This document shows positions 23,696 to 32,198 of a stretch of DNA of 64,000 bases, piece after piece. A model generated the notes under the pieces. It was not told the DNA's origin, made no database searches, and worked only from the letters and a program-made list of their open reading frames with translations. The position numbers and the translations under genes are program-made. The stretch is taken from the NCBI GenBank assembly GCA_029779645.1, contig JAKPAC010000012.1, forward strand, positions 124,001 to 188,000. The letters run 5' to 3'. Position 1 is the stretch's first letter; every line of letters begins with the position of its first letter. Source of the DNA: Actinomycetes bacterium. GTDB taxonomy: Bacteria > Actinomycetota > Actinomycetes > Actinomycetales > Microbacteriaceae.

Positions 23696-25564
23696 GTGTA
23701 CGGAGCAGGGGAGTCGGTGGGTGGCGGAGCGCAGGGCGAAGCACCCCAGAGCCCACCCGGCCCGCACATCGGCAGCTTCGCCGCCGAGCAGCTTTCGCCG
23801 TCGTACCCGCAGCGAGCGCCCTGGGGCACGGCCCAGCGCCTGCGCGCGTGGCAGGCCGAGGCGCTCGACGCCTACTTCGGCGAGGGAGACGGCACCGGCC
23901 CCCGCGACTTCCTCGCAGCCGCGACCCCCGGCGCCGGCAAGACCACCTTCGCCCTGCGCCTGGCGACCGAGCTGATCCGCCGTCGGGTGATCGACCGCAT
24001 CGTCGTGGTCGCGCCGACCGAGCATCTGAAGACCCAGTGGGCCGATGCCGCGGCTCGCGTCTCGATTCGGCTCGACCCGAACTTCACGAACCGGCACTGG
24101 GCCCCTGCTCGCCAGTATCACGGCGTCGCCGTCACCTACGCGCAGGTCGCCGTGAAGGCATCGGTGCACCAGCGCATCACCGATGAGGCCCGCACGCTCG
24201 TGATCCTCGACGAGGTGCACCACGGCGGCGACGCGCTGAGCTGGGGCGACGCACTGCGCGAGGCGTACGGCCGCGCGACCCGCCGCCTGCTGCTGTCGGG
24301 CACCCCGTTTCGCAGCGACACCGCGCCGATCCCGTTCGTGGAATACCTGCCCAACGAGAAGGGCATCCGCCTCTCGCGCACCGACTACAGCTATGGCTAC
24401 GGCCGAGCGCTTGCCGACGGGGTGGTGCGCCCGGTCATCTTCATGGTCTACGCCGGGCAGATGCGCTGGCGCACCAGCACCGGCGACGAGATGGAGGCGC
24501 ATCTCGGGCAGGACAACACGAAGGACGTGACGGCACAGGCGTGGCGCACCGCGCTGAACCCCGAGGGCGACTGGATTCCTGCCGTCCTGCGCTCGGCGGA
24601 TCGCCGGCTCTCGGAGGTGCGCGAGCAGGTTCCGGATGCGGGCGGCCTGGTGATCGCCACCGACCAGACGGCGGCGCGCGCCTACGCGGCGATCCTCGAG
24701 GGCCTGAGCGGCGAGGCGCCGACCGTGGTGCTCTCGGACGAGGCGGAGGCATCCGCTCGCATCGAGACGTTCGCGAACGGCACCAGCCGGTGGATGGTCG
24801 CCGTGCGCATGGTGTCGGAGGGCGTCGACGTGCCGCGCCTGACGGTGGGCGTCTACGCGACGTCCGCCTCGACACCGCTGTTCTTCGCGCAGGCGATCGG
24901 GCGCTTCGTGCGATCGCGGCGCCGCGGCGAGACGGCGAGCATCTTCGTGCCCAACGTGCCCCAGCTGCTGGCGCTCGCGAACGAGATGGAGCGCGAGCGC
25001 GATCACGCGCTCGATCGCGACCCGAGCGGCGACGACGAGTGGGCGCTCGACGAGGACGCGATGGATGCCGCGGAGCGCGAGGACAAGGCATCCGATGCCC
25101 TCACGCAGGAGTTCACCTACCAGGCGCTCGGCTCGGTCGCGCACTTCGACCGAGTCCTGTATGACGGCAAGGAGTTCGGCGAGCTCGCCCAGCCCGGCAC
25201 CGACGAGGAGCACGAGTTCATCGGCATCCCGGGGCTGCTCGAGCCCGAGCACGTGCACGAGCTGCTGATGCAGCGCCAGGCGCGCCAGACGCGCCACCGG
25301 CACACCCGCGAGGCGAGCGAGGCGCAGACCCCGGGCGCCGCCGACGCGCCGGGAGCGATCCCCGCGCCGCTGCACCGCACCCTGAAGGAGCAGCGGCAGC
25401 TGCTCAACAGCCTGGTCGGGCTGTACGCGCGGCAGTCGGGCGAGGCGCACGGCCTCGTGCACGCCGAGCTGCGCCGGGTGTGCGGCGGGCCCGCCGTCTC
25501 GCACGCGACCGTCGCCCAGCTGCAGTCGCGCATCGAGGTGCTTCGAGCGCGCGTCCGGCAGTAG
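23696..25564 (+). CDS. DEAD/DEAH-box superfamily 2 helicase
   Basis: A 622-residue SF2 helicase with Walker A ATPGAGKTT (about 77-85), motif II DEVHH, motif III SGTP, and second-domain motifs SEGVDVPR and QAIGRFVRSRRRG. The C-terminal third, after about residue 440, is acidic then helical and has no recognised domain. The overall layout resembles XPB/type III restriction-like DNA translocases and a helicase conserved across actinobacteria. The frame also has TTG 23687, but GTG 23696 fits the -10 box. The upstream PafBC-type promoter suggests induction by DNA damage and hence a repair role; that role is inferred. Confidence 0.82.
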   Translation: MYGAGESVGGGAQGEAPQSPPGPHIGSFAAEQLSPSYPQRAPWGTAQRLRAWQAEALDAYFGEGDGTGPRDFLAAATPGAGKTTFALRLATELIRRRVIDRIVVVAPTEHLKTQWADAAARVSIRLDPNFTNRHWAPARQYHGVAVTYAQVAVKASVHQRITDEARTLVILDEVHHGGDALSWGDALREAYGRATRRLLLSGTPFRSDTAPIPFVEYLPNEKGIRLSRTDYSYGYGRALADGVVRPVIFMVYAGQMRWRTSTGDEMEAHLGQDNTKDVTAQAWRTALNPEGDWIPAVLRSADRRLSEVREQVPDAGGLVIATDQTAARAYAAILEGLSGEAPTVVLSDEAEASARIETFANGTSRWMVAVRMVSEGVDVPRLTVGVYATSASTPLFFAQAIGRFVRSRRRGETASIFVPNVPQLLALANEMERERDHALDRDPSGDDEWALDEDAMDAAEREDKASDALTQEFTYQALGSVAHFDRVLYDGKEFGELAQPGTDEEHEFIGIPGLLEPEHVHELLMQRQARQTRHRHTREASEAQTPGAADAPGAIPAPLHRTLKEQRQLLNSLVGLYARQSGEAHGLVHAELRRVCGGPAVSHATVAQLQSRIEVLRARVRQ

Positions 25565-25647
25565 GAGAGGGCTTCGCGCGCTCGGCTTCGGAGCGCCGAA
25601 AACCTGCCAATCGCCGGCCGCGCGGCAAGTCGAGGCGGCCGCGTCGC

Positions 25648-25653
25648 TACGGT
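25648..25653 (+). promoter_or_regulatory. candidate -10 box for the iron-transporter gene
   Basis: TACGGT. The predicted +1 near 25660 would leave a leader that contains both the ATG at 25691 and the GGAGGA site at 25720-25725. Confidence 0.4.
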
Positions 25654-25690
25654 TGAGGCTGCGCCCTGGTGCGCCGCGGCATCCGTCTGC

Positions 25691-26836
25691 ATGCGAAACG
25701 CCGCCACCGCGAGACTCCCGGAGGACCCCCTGAGCACGTCACCTGCGCCCGCGCATCCCAGCGAGCCGATGGGCACTCCGGCCGAGCGTCGCCGGTGGAC
25801 CCGCTATCTCGTCAGCGAGCGCGCCGAGGCCGAGGTGTACCGTTCGCTCGCGAGTCGACGCGAGGGTGAGGAGCGCGAGATCCTGCTCGCCCTCGCCGAT
25901 GCCGAGCAGCGTCACGAGACGCACTGGCTGCAGCTGCTGGGCGGGGAGCCTGCCCGCCTGCCGCGCGCCTCGGCACGCACCCGGCTGCTCGGGTTTCTCG
26001 CCCGCAACTTCGGCTCGATCTTCGTCCTCGCCCTCGCCCAGAACGCCGAGGCTCGCTCGCCCTACAGCACCGACCCCGCGGCGACCCCCGCGATGGCGGC
26101 CGATGAGCGCATCCATCACGAGGTCGTCCGCGGCATCGCGGCGCGGGGCCGCCGTCGCCTCTCGGGCACGTTTCGGGCGGCGGTGTTCGGCGCGAACGAC
26201 GGGCTGGTCAGCAACCTGGCGCTCGTGATGGGTGTCGGCGCCACCGGCATCGCCCCGCAGTTCGTGCTGTTCAGCGGCATCGCGGGCCTGCTCGCCGGGG
26301 CGCTGTCGATGGGCGCCGGCGAGTTCGTCTCGGTGCGCTCGCAGCGCGAGCTGCTCGATGCCACCGAGCCGAGCGGCTTCGCCGATGCCATCCTGCCCGA
26401 CCTCGACCTCGACGCGAACGAGCTCGCGCTGGTGTACCGCTCGCGCGGCGCCGACCCCGAGGCGGCCCTCCGGCGCGCGCAGGAGGTGCTCGCCGCGGCC
26501 CGGACCCCCGGCGTCGACGCCGTCATCTCCAGCACCCGCGGCGATCACGCCGAGGTGGTGGGCAGCGCCTGGGGCGCGGCGACATCGAGCTTCATTTTCT
26601 TCGCCAGCGGCGCGATCATTCCCGTCCTGCCCTGGCTGTTCGGCCTGAGCGGGGTGCCCGCGGTGCTGATCGCGCTCGTGCTGGTGGGCGTCGCCCTGCT
26701 CGCGACCGGCGCCACGGTCGGCCTGCTCTCGGGTGGGCCGCCGCTTCGCCGTGCGCTCCGACAGCTCGCGATCGGCTTCGGCGCGGCCGCCGTGACGTAC
26801 GTGCTGGGGCTGCTCTTCGGCGTCTCGATGGGGTGA
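25691..26836 (+). CDS. ferritin-like / VIT-family iron (manganese) transporter, MbfA type
   Basis: 381 residues from ATG 25691. An N-terminal ferritin-like domain (about 35-150) has metal-ligand patterns AEAEVYRSLA and EQRHETHW. The membrane part follows, with the VIT1/CCC1 signatures FGANDGLVSNLALVMGVG and LAGALSMGAGEFVSVRSQRE and about five helices, the last ones near the C-terminus. MbfA-type proteins export iron and protect against iron and peroxide stress. The start is uncertain: ATG 25691 has no ribosome-binding site, whereas an in-frame CTG at 25730 lies five bases after GGAGG. It is followed by a strong terminator. Confidence 0.83.
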   Translation: MRNAATARLPEDPLSTSPAPAHPSEPMGTPAERRRWTRYLVSERAEAEVYRSLASRREGEEREILLALADAEQRHETHWLQLLGGEPARLPRASARTRLLGFLARNFGSIFVLALAQNAEARSPYSTDPAATPAMAADERIHHEVVRGIAARGRRRLSGTFRAAVFGANDGLVSNLALVMGVGATGIAPQFVLFSGIAGLLAGALSMGAGEFVSVRSQRELLDATEPSGFADAILPDLDLDANELALVYRSRGADPEAALRRAQEVLAAARTPGVDAVISSTRGDHAEVVGSAWGAATSSFIFFASGAIIPVLPWLFGLSGVPAVLIALVLVGVALLATGATVGLLSGGPPLRRALRQLAIGFGAAAVTYVLGLLFGVSMG

Positions 26837-26882
26837 CGCCCGATCGGTTCGGCGCCGCGCCGCGGCGCCGGCGGCATGGCAC

Positions 26883-26924
26883 GCAGAAGGCCCTGAACAG
26901 ATCTCTCTGTTCAGGGCCTTCTGC
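26883..26924. terminator. bidirectional terminator between the transporter gene and tRNA-Leu
   Basis: A perfect 18-bp stem (GCAGAAGGCCCTGAACAG, 26883-26900, with its complement at 26907-26924) and a six-base loop ATCTCT. It lies between a plus-strand gene end and a minus-strand tRNA end. It is the longest simple hairpin noted in the window. Confidence 0.85.
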
Positions 26925-26929
26925 ACCTG

Positions 26930-27015
26930 TGCGCGAAGGGGGACTTGAACCCCCACGCCCGATAAAGGGCACTAGCACCTCAAGCTAGCGCGTCTACCAA
27001 TTCCGCCACCCGCGC
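26930..27015 (-). tRNA. tRNA-Leu (anticodon GAG)
   Basis: An 86-base class II tRNA. The acceptor stem pairs GCGCGGG with TTCGCGC (two terminal G-U pairs), followed by discriminator A; CCA is not encoded. The anticodon loop TTGAGGT sits on a GCTAGC-type stem and gives anticodon GAG, reading CUC/CUU codons. A long variable arm and the T-loop GTTCAAGTC are present. Upstream on the minus strand there is a TAACGT hexamer near 27052 that could be its -10 box. In the 26837-27201 gap, only the terminator, this gene and promoter sequences are seen. Confidence 0.95.
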
Positions 27016-27188
27016 AGGTCGCGGGCTCTTGCCCGCCGAGGTAAAACGTTACCACGCCATCTCCCCAACGCCGAATCGAGGGGGTGGTGCGCTCTCGCCC
27101 GGGCGTGTCTCGAATTCGCCGAGCCCGAGCGCGGCGGTGACCGCCGTCCCGCGCGAGCCAGCGCCCACCGCCGCGAGGCGCCAGCGGG

Positions 27189-27194
27189 TAGCGT
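27189..27194 (+). promoter_or_regulatory. leaderless-type -10 box for the M20 peptidase
   Basis: TAGCGT, seven bases before ATG 27202; no ribosome-binding site. Confidence 0.45.
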
Positions 27195-27201
27195 GGCAGT
27201 C

Positions 27202-28506
27202 ATGTCTCAGCATGCCGAAGAGCACCTGCCCGAGGTCGCGCGCGTCGCAGCAGACCTGATCCGCTTCGACACCACCAACTACGGCGAGGGCCGGGCGAAC
27301 GGCGAGCGTGAGGCGGCCGAGTACGTGGGGGAGTACCTCGCCGCGCTCGGGCTCGAGCCCGAGTACTACGAGCCGATCCCGCGCCGCACGAACGTCATGG
27401 CGCGCGTGCAGGGACGCAACCCAGACAAGCCCGCGCTGATCCTGCACGGGCATCTCGACGTGGTGCCCGCGATCGCGGAGGCGTGGAGCGTCGACCCATT
27501 CGCCGGCACGATCAAGGACGGCTTGCTCTGGGGCCGTGGCGCCGTCGACATGAAGAACATGAACGCCATGATCCTGACGTCGATCGCCGAGCTGCTGCGC
27601 GCCGGCGAACGACCCGAGCGTGACATCATCGTGGTGATGTTCGCCGACGAGGAAGCCGGCGGCGGCGAGGGCTCACAGCTGGTCGTCACGCACCGGCCCG
27701 AGTGGTTCGCGGGCGCGACCGAGGCGATCAGCGAGGTCGGCGGCTACTCGATCATGGTCGGGGATCGGCGCGTGTACCTCCTGCAGACCGGCGAGAAGGC
27801 GCTGATGTGGATCAGGCTGCGCGCCCGCGGCCCCGCCGGGCACGGCTCGCGGCTGCAGGCCGAGAACGCCGTCACGCGGCTCGCGGAGGCCGTCGCGGCA
27901 CTCGGCCGCACGGAGTGGCCCATCACGCTCACCGACACGACTCGCGAGTTTCTCGCGGGCCTCGGGGCGCTGGTCGACACCGACGCCACGGATCCGGACG
28001 AGCTCGCCGCGCACACCGGTCCGGCCGCCGGCTTCGTGCGCTCCACCTTCCGCACCACCACGAATCCGACCGGCCTCAGCGCCGGGTACAAGCACAACGT
28101 CATCCCCGACACCGCCGAGGCCCTCATCGACGTGCGGGTCATTCCCGGCACCGAGGACGCCGCCCTCGCCGACATCCAGCGCATCGTCGGCGACGACGTC
28201 GAGATCGAGATGGTGCACCGCGACATCGGGCTCGAGGTGCCGTTCGCCGGCAGCCTCGTCGAGGCGATGGTCGGCGCGCTCGGCGCGCATGACCCCGGAG
28301 TGCCGGTCATCCCGTACCTGATGGGCGGCGGCACCGACAACAAGTCGCTCGCGCGCCTCGGCATCGCCGGCTACGGCTTCGCGCCCCTCCGCCTGCCCGC
28401 CGACCTCGACTTCACCGGCATGTTCCATGGGGTCGACGAGCGCGTCCCCATCGACGCCCTGGTCTTCGGCCAGCGCGTGCTCACGGAGCTGCTGCGAAGC
28501 TACTGA
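27202..28506 (+). CDS. M20-family metallopeptidase (dipeptidase/deacylase)
   Basis: A 434-residue di-zinc amidohydrolase. The metal-binding sequence LHGHLDVVP (His, Asp), the bridging aspartate in GRGAVDMKN, and the catalytic pair Glu-Glu in FADEEAGG are all present, and a dimerisation domain is inserted at roughly residues 205-325. Substrates in this family include dipeptides, N-acyl amino acids and succinyl-diaminopimelate; the sequence resembles the actinobacterial M20/M25/M40 dipeptidase group more than DapE. The in-frame GTG at 27193 is less likely than ATG 27202, which follows the TAGCGT box by seven bases. Single gene. Confidence 0.85.
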   Translation: MSQHAEEHLPEVARVAADLIRFDTTNYGEGRANGEREAAEYVGEYLAALGLEPEYYEPIPRRTNVMARVQGRNPDKPALILHGHLDVVPAIAEAWSVDPFAGTIKDGLLWGRGAVDMKNMNAMILTSIAELLRAGERPERDIIVVMFADEEAGGGEGSQLVVTHRPEWFAGATEAISEVGGYSIMVGDRRVYLLQTGEKALMWIRLRARGPAGHGSRLQAENAVTRLAEAVAALGRTEWPITLTDTTREFLAGLGALVDTDATDPDELAAHTGPAAGFVRSTFRTTTNPTGLSAGYKHNVIPDTAEALIDVRVIPGTEDAALADIQRIVGDDVEIEMVHRDIGLEVPFAGSLVEAMVGALGAHDPGVPVIPYLMGGGTDNKSLARLGIAGYGFAPLRLPADLDFTGMFHGVDERVPIDALVFGQRVLTELLRSY

Positions 28507-28613
28507 CCCCGGCTTTGCGCCATCATTGACCTGGCGCCGCGACGCTCCCGCGCGCCGCGACAGCCCCATGGATGCCGCGCCCGGTGCGCGATCACGACCC
28601 GAAGGACTCCCGC

Positions 28614-29438
28614 ATGCACCTGATCGAAGCGATCATTCTGGGCTTCGTGCAGGGACTCACCGAGTTCCTCCCGATCTCGTCCAGCGCGCACCTGCGCATT
28701 CTGGGCGAATTTCTGCCGTCGGCGACCGATCCGGGCGCGACGTTCACCGCGATCACGCAGATCGGCACCGAGCTTGCCGTCGTCGTCTACTTCGCCAAGA
28801 CGATCGGCAGGATCATCGCGCAGTGGTGGCGCTCGCTGTTCGGTCGGGTGCCGCGCAACGACCCGGACGCCCGCATGGGCTGGCTCATCATCGTCGGCAC
28901 CCTCCCGATCGGCGCGCTCGGATTCCTGTTTCAAGACGTGATCCGCAGCACGTTCCGGAGCCTGTGGATCGTCGCGATCATGCTCATCGTCTTCGGCATC
29001 CTCCTCGGCCTGGCCGACCGCTTCGGCAAGCGCGATCGCGAGCTGCACCAGCTCACCTACGGCCACGGCGTCACGCTCGGCTTCGCACAGGCGCTCGCGC
29101 TCATTCCCGGCGTCTCGCGCTCGGGTGCGACCACCACGGTCGGCCTCGCGCTCGGCTACCGCCGCCCCGCGGCCGCCGAGTACGCGTTCCTGCTCGCCGT
29201 CCCCGCCGTCTTCGGCAGCGGCTTGTACGAGCTGCTCACCAGCTTCAAGGAGCCGGGGGTGTACAGCCTGTTCGAGACCGCGGCCGCGACCGTCGTGGCG
29301 TTCGCCGTCGGGCTCGCGGTCATCGCCTTCCTGATGGAGTACATCAAGAAGCGCAGCTTCATGCCGTTCGTCGTCTACCGGATCGCACTCGGCATCGTGC
29401 TGCTGATCCTGCTGGCGATGGGCGTGCTGCAGCCGTAG
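28614..29438 (+). CDS. uppP: undecaprenyl-diphosphatase UppP (BacA)
   Basis: A 274-residue polytopic membrane enzyme that recycles undecaprenyl diphosphate to the monophosphate carrier for cell-wall synthesis; it also confers bacitracin resistance in many bacteria. The two family motifs are complete: [15 protein letters not shown] near the N-terminus and [11 protein letters not shown] in the second half, which together form the active site on the outer face. About seven or eight hydrophobic helices are visible. The start is ATG 28614 after a GAAGGA site (28601-28606). It is convergent with the PAC2 gene with only nine bases between stops. Confidence 0.93.
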   Translation: MHLIEAIILGFVQGLTEFLPISSSAHLRILGEFLPSATDPGATFTAITQIGTELAVVVYFAKTIGRIIAQWWRSLFGRVPRNDPDARMGWLIIVGTLPIGALGFLFQDVIRSTFRSLWIVAIMLIVFGILLGLADRFGKRDRELHQLTYGHGVTLGFAQALALIPGVSRSGATTTVGLALGYRRPAAAEYAFLLAVPAVFGSGLYELLTSFKEPGVYSLFETAAATVVAFAVGLAVIAFLMEYIKKRSFMPFVVYRIALGIVLLILLAMGVLQP

Positions 29439-29447
29439 GCGGCGGGC

Positions 29448-30314
29448 TCAGCCCCGGGGCGCGCTCCCGCGCCCCGGCCGGCCCGGGCCGTCCCCGCCGC
29501 GGCGCAGGTACCGCTCGAAGGCGTCTGCGATCGCGTCGCCGGATGCCTCGGGCGAGTCCACCATGTCGCGCGTGCGCTCGAGCTGGTGGATGTACTCGGC
29601 CATCTCGTCGTCTTCGGCCGCCGCGGCGTCGATGTTCGCCTCCCAGACGGCGGCATCCCTCGCCAGGTCTGCGCGCGGCAGCTGGGCCCCGGTGAGATCC
29701 TCCAGCCGATCGAGCAGCGCGAGGGTGGCCTTGGGCGAGGGCGCGTGCCCCGCGACGTAATGCGGCACGCTCGCCCAGAGCGATGCCATGGGGATGCCGG
29801 CCTCCTCGGCCGCGGCCCCGAGCACGCTGAGGATGCCGACCGGGCCCTCGTAGGTGCTCCGATCGAGTGCCAGCGCGCCGCGCAGCGCCTCGTTCTCGCT
29901 GCCCGCGTGGATCGTGATGGGGCGCGTATGCGGCACGTCGGCGAGCATCGAGCCGAGCGCCACGATCCCCGTGATGTCTTCGCGAAGCGCCACGTCGATC
30001 AGCTCCTGCGCGAACGACTGCCATGCGCGCGACGGTTCGACCCCGCTCAGCAGCCACAGCTGCACGCCCCGCGTTCGGCGCTGCGGGCGCAGGATGGTGG
30101 CCTCCGGCCACTTCAGCGCGCGCCGGCCCTCGGCATCCATGCCGATCGTGGGGCGGTTGTACTGGTAGTCGAAGTAGAGCTCGGGGTCGACCTGGAAGAC
30201 CTGCTCGAACGGCTGGGCTTCGCGAAGCACGCGCAGCGCCGCCGAAGCCGCCTCGCCGGCGTCGTTCCAGCCGTCGAACGCGACGACGAGGACCTTGCGT
30301 CCGAGCGCATCCAT
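29448..30314 (-). CDS. PAC2-family protein
   Basis: A 288-residue protein of the PAC2 (proteasome assembly chaperone 2-like) family. Landmarks are VVAFDGWNDAGEAAS at the N-terminus, the TRPITI segment and the GIPMASLWASVPHYV segment. In Mycobacterium a PAC2 gene (Rv2125) lies near the proteasome region; here the neighbourhood is the same but proteasome genes are absent, so a chaperone role for a proteasome is doubtful. ATG 30314 follows GGGAGGTGG at a good distance. The C-terminal 25 residues are Gly/Pro/Arg-rich. It is divergent from the HAD hydrolase gene. Confidence 0.82.
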   Translation of the reverse strand: MDALGRKVLVVAFDGWNDAGEAASAALRVLREAQPFEQVFQVDPELYFDYQYNRPTIGMDAEGRRALKWPEATILRPQRRTRGVQLWLLSGVEPSRAWQSFAQELIDVALREDITGIVALGSMLADVPHTRPITIHAGSENEALRGALALDRSTYEGPVGILSVLGAAAEEAGIPMASLWASVPHYVAGHAPSPKATLALLDRLEDLTGAQLPRADLARDAAVWEANIDAAAAEDDEMAEYIHQLERTRDMVDSPEASGDAIADAFERYLRRGGDGPGRPGRGSAPRG

Positions 30315-30394
30315 ATCGCCACCTCCCGAGCCGACCCGACGATCCATCAAGAATAGGCGCTCCGCACCGCCGCGGCACCCGGGGGAGCGCACCG

Positions 30395-30400
30395 TAGGCT
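30395..30400 (+). promoter_or_regulatory. leaderless-type -10 box for the HAD hydrolase/trmI unit
   Basis: TAGGCT, six bases, GTG 30407. Confidence 0.6.
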
Positions 30401-30406
30401 GGGGGA

Positions 30407-31093
30407 GTGACTGCACTTGCGCCCCAGGCGGTTCTCTGGGACATGGACGGAACGATCGTCGACACCGAACCCTACTGGCTGGCGGCCGAGGCCGCCCTCG
30501 TCGTGGACTTCGGCGGGACGTGGAGTCACGAACAGGCGATGCAGCTCGTCGGCAGCGGGCTCGAGGACGCGGCGCGCGTGTTCCAGGAGCACGGTGTTCG
30601 GCTGGGGATCCGCGAGATCATCGACCGCCTCACCGACGGCGTGATGCGCCGCGTCGCCGCCGAGGGGCCGATCTTTCGCCCCGGCGCCCTCGAGCTGCTG
30701 CGCGAGGTGAGGGATGCCGGCATCCCGACCGCCCTCGTGACCATGTCGATGCGCACCATGGCCGACGGCATCGCCGAGCTCATCGACTTCGACGCGTTCG
30801 ATCTCGTGCTGGGCGGCGACGACGTGCCGCGACCGAAGCCGTTCCCCGATCCCTACCTCCGGGCCGCCGAGACGCTCGGCGTCGATATCGCGCGGTGCGT
30901 GGTGATCGAGGACTCGCCCACGGGCATGCGCTCGGCCATCGCCTCCGGCGCGGCGACCGTCGGGGTCTCGCACATGGTCTCGCTCGAGGGCACGGGGGCT
31001 CACGCGCTCTGGCCGACCCTCGCCGGCCGCGGCATCCACGATCTCTCGGCGGTTCTCGCCGATTTCACCTCCCAGCGCGAACAGCGAAAGTGA
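30407..31093 (+). CDS. HAD-superfamily hydrolase (phosphatase/beta-phosphoglucomutase-like)
   Basis: A 228-residue haloacid-dehalogenase-fold phosphatase. Motif I WDMDGTIVDTE contains the nucleophile and acid/base aspartates, motif II is TMSM, motif III is the lysine in RPKPFPDPYL, and motif IV is EDSPTGMRSA. The alpha-helical cap between motifs I and II places it in subclass IA, which includes phosphoglycolate phosphatases and sugar-phosphate enzymes; the substrate is not determined. GTG 30407 is set by the TAGGCT box. Its stop overlaps the trmI start (GTGA), so the two are co-translated. The same pairing occurs near the proteasome locus of other actinobacteria. Confidence 0.82.
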   Translation: MTALAPQAVLWDMDGTIVDTEPYWLAAEAALVVDFGGTWSHEQAMQLVGSGLEDAARVFQEHGVRLGIREIIDRLTDGVMRRVAAEGPIFRPGALELLREVRDAGIPTALVTMSMRTMADGIAELIDFDAFDLVLGGDDVPRPKPFPDPYLRAAETLGVDIARCVVIEDSPTGMRSAIASGAATVGVSHMVSLEGTGAHALWPTLAGRGIHDLSAVLADFTSQREQRK

Positions 31094-32193
31094 GCACCGT
31101 GCCAGATTCCCAGCCCACGCCCGCCGCCGCCGACCCTTCGGTCGCCGACCCCGCGACGATCGGTCCCGCGGCGATCGATCCGCAGCCGAGCGGCCCGTTC
31201 CGCGTCGGAGATCGGGCGCAGCTGACCGGCCCCAAGGGCAAGATGCACACGGTCACGCTCATGCCAGGCAAGGCGCTGCACACGCACAACGGTGTGCTGG
31301 AGCATGATCTGCTCATCGGCCTTCCCGACGGCTCGGTCGTCACCAACAGCGCCGGGCACGAGTACCTCGCGCTGCGCCCGCTGCTGAACGACTTCGTGAT
31401 GTCGATGCCTCGCGGCGCGGCGATCGTCTACCCGAAGGACGCCGCGCAGATCGTCGCGCAGGCCGACATCTTCCCAGGGGCCACGGTCGTCGAGGCTGGA
31501 GTCGGCTCGGGCGCGCTCTCGCTCTGGCTGCTGCGCGCGGTCGGCCCCGCCGGCCGCCTGCTCTCGTTCGAGCGTCGTGACGAGTTCGCCGAGGTCGCGA
31601 CCGCGAACGTCTCGACCTTCTTCGGCGAGTCCCCCGCGACCTGGAGCGTCACCGTCGGCGACCTGGTCGACGAGCTTCCGCGCGCCGCGACCGCGGGCAG
31701 CGTCGACCGCGTGGTGCTCGACATGCTCGCCCCCTGGGACTGCATCGATGTCGTGGCCGACGCGCTCAAGCCCGGTGGCGTCGTGCTCTGCTACGTCGCC
31801 ACGGCGACGCAGCTCTCGCGCGTGGCGGAGTTCATCCGCGGCACAGGGCTGTTCACCGAGCCCATCGCAAGCGAGACCATGGTGCGCGGCTGGCACGTGC
31901 AGGGGCTGGCGGTGCGCCCCGATCACCGCATGGTGGCGCACACCGGATTCCTCATCACCGCACGCCGGCTGGCCCCGGGCGCCGTGCTGCCCGATGTGAA
32001 GCGCCGAAAGGCGAAGGCGCCGACGTACGGCGACGAGGACGTCGAGCTGTGGACCCCGGGCGCCGTCGGCGACCGGACGATCACCGACAAGAACCTGCGC
32101 AAGCGGGTGCGGGAGGCGACACGAGCCGCGAAGTGGGCCACCGGCGACACCGGCGACGACACCGGGCACGCGGCAGCCGGTGACATAGACTGA
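31090..32193 (+). CDS. trmI: tRNA (adenine(58)-N1)-methyltransferase TrmI
   Basis: A 367-residue class I methyltransferase, orthologue-like to M. tuberculosis Rv2118c, which makes m1A58 in the T-loop of tRNAs. An N-terminal beta-domain (FRVGDRAQLTGPKGKMHTVTL) precedes the Rossmann fold with the S-adenosylmethionine motif EAGVGSGALSLWLL; the motif VLDMLAPWDCID follows further on. The first 30 residues are Ala/Pro-rich. GTG 31090 overlaps the HAD stop; the second GTG four codons later is possible. In mycobacteria this gene is followed by mpa, dop, pup and prcBA; here it is followed after five bases by an FKBP gene. Confidence 0.88.
   Translation: MSTVPDSQPTPAAADPSVADPATIGPAAIDPQPSGPFRVGDRAQLTGPKGKMHTVTLMPGKALHTHNGVLEHDLLIGLPDGSVVTNSAGHEYLALRPLLNDFVMSMPRGAAIVYPKDAAQIVAQADIFPGATVVEAGVGSGALSLWLLRAVGPAGRLLSFERRDEFAEVATANVSTFFGESPATWSVTVGDLVDELPRAATAGSVDRVVLDMLAPWDCIDVVADALKPGGVVLCYVATATQLSRVAEFIRGTGLFTEPIASETMVRGWHVQGLAVRPDHRMVAHTGFLITARRLAPGAVLPDVKRRKAKAPTYGDEDVELWTPGAVGDRTITDKNLRKRVREATRAAKWATGDTGDDTGHAAAGDID
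32186..32191 (+). promoter_or_regulatory. leaderless-type -10 box for the FKBP lipoprotein gene
   Basis: TAGACT ending on the first base of the trmI stop codon, seven bases before GTG 32199. The FKBP gene can therefore be transcribed separately from trmI. Confidence 0.5.
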
Positions 32194-32198
32194 CGATC

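Noticed and set aside
26883..26924. Transposon or inverted-repeat end beside tRNA-Leu
   Set aside because: The 18-bp perfect inverted repeat has a six-base loop and sits exactly between convergent gene ends; it is a terminator.
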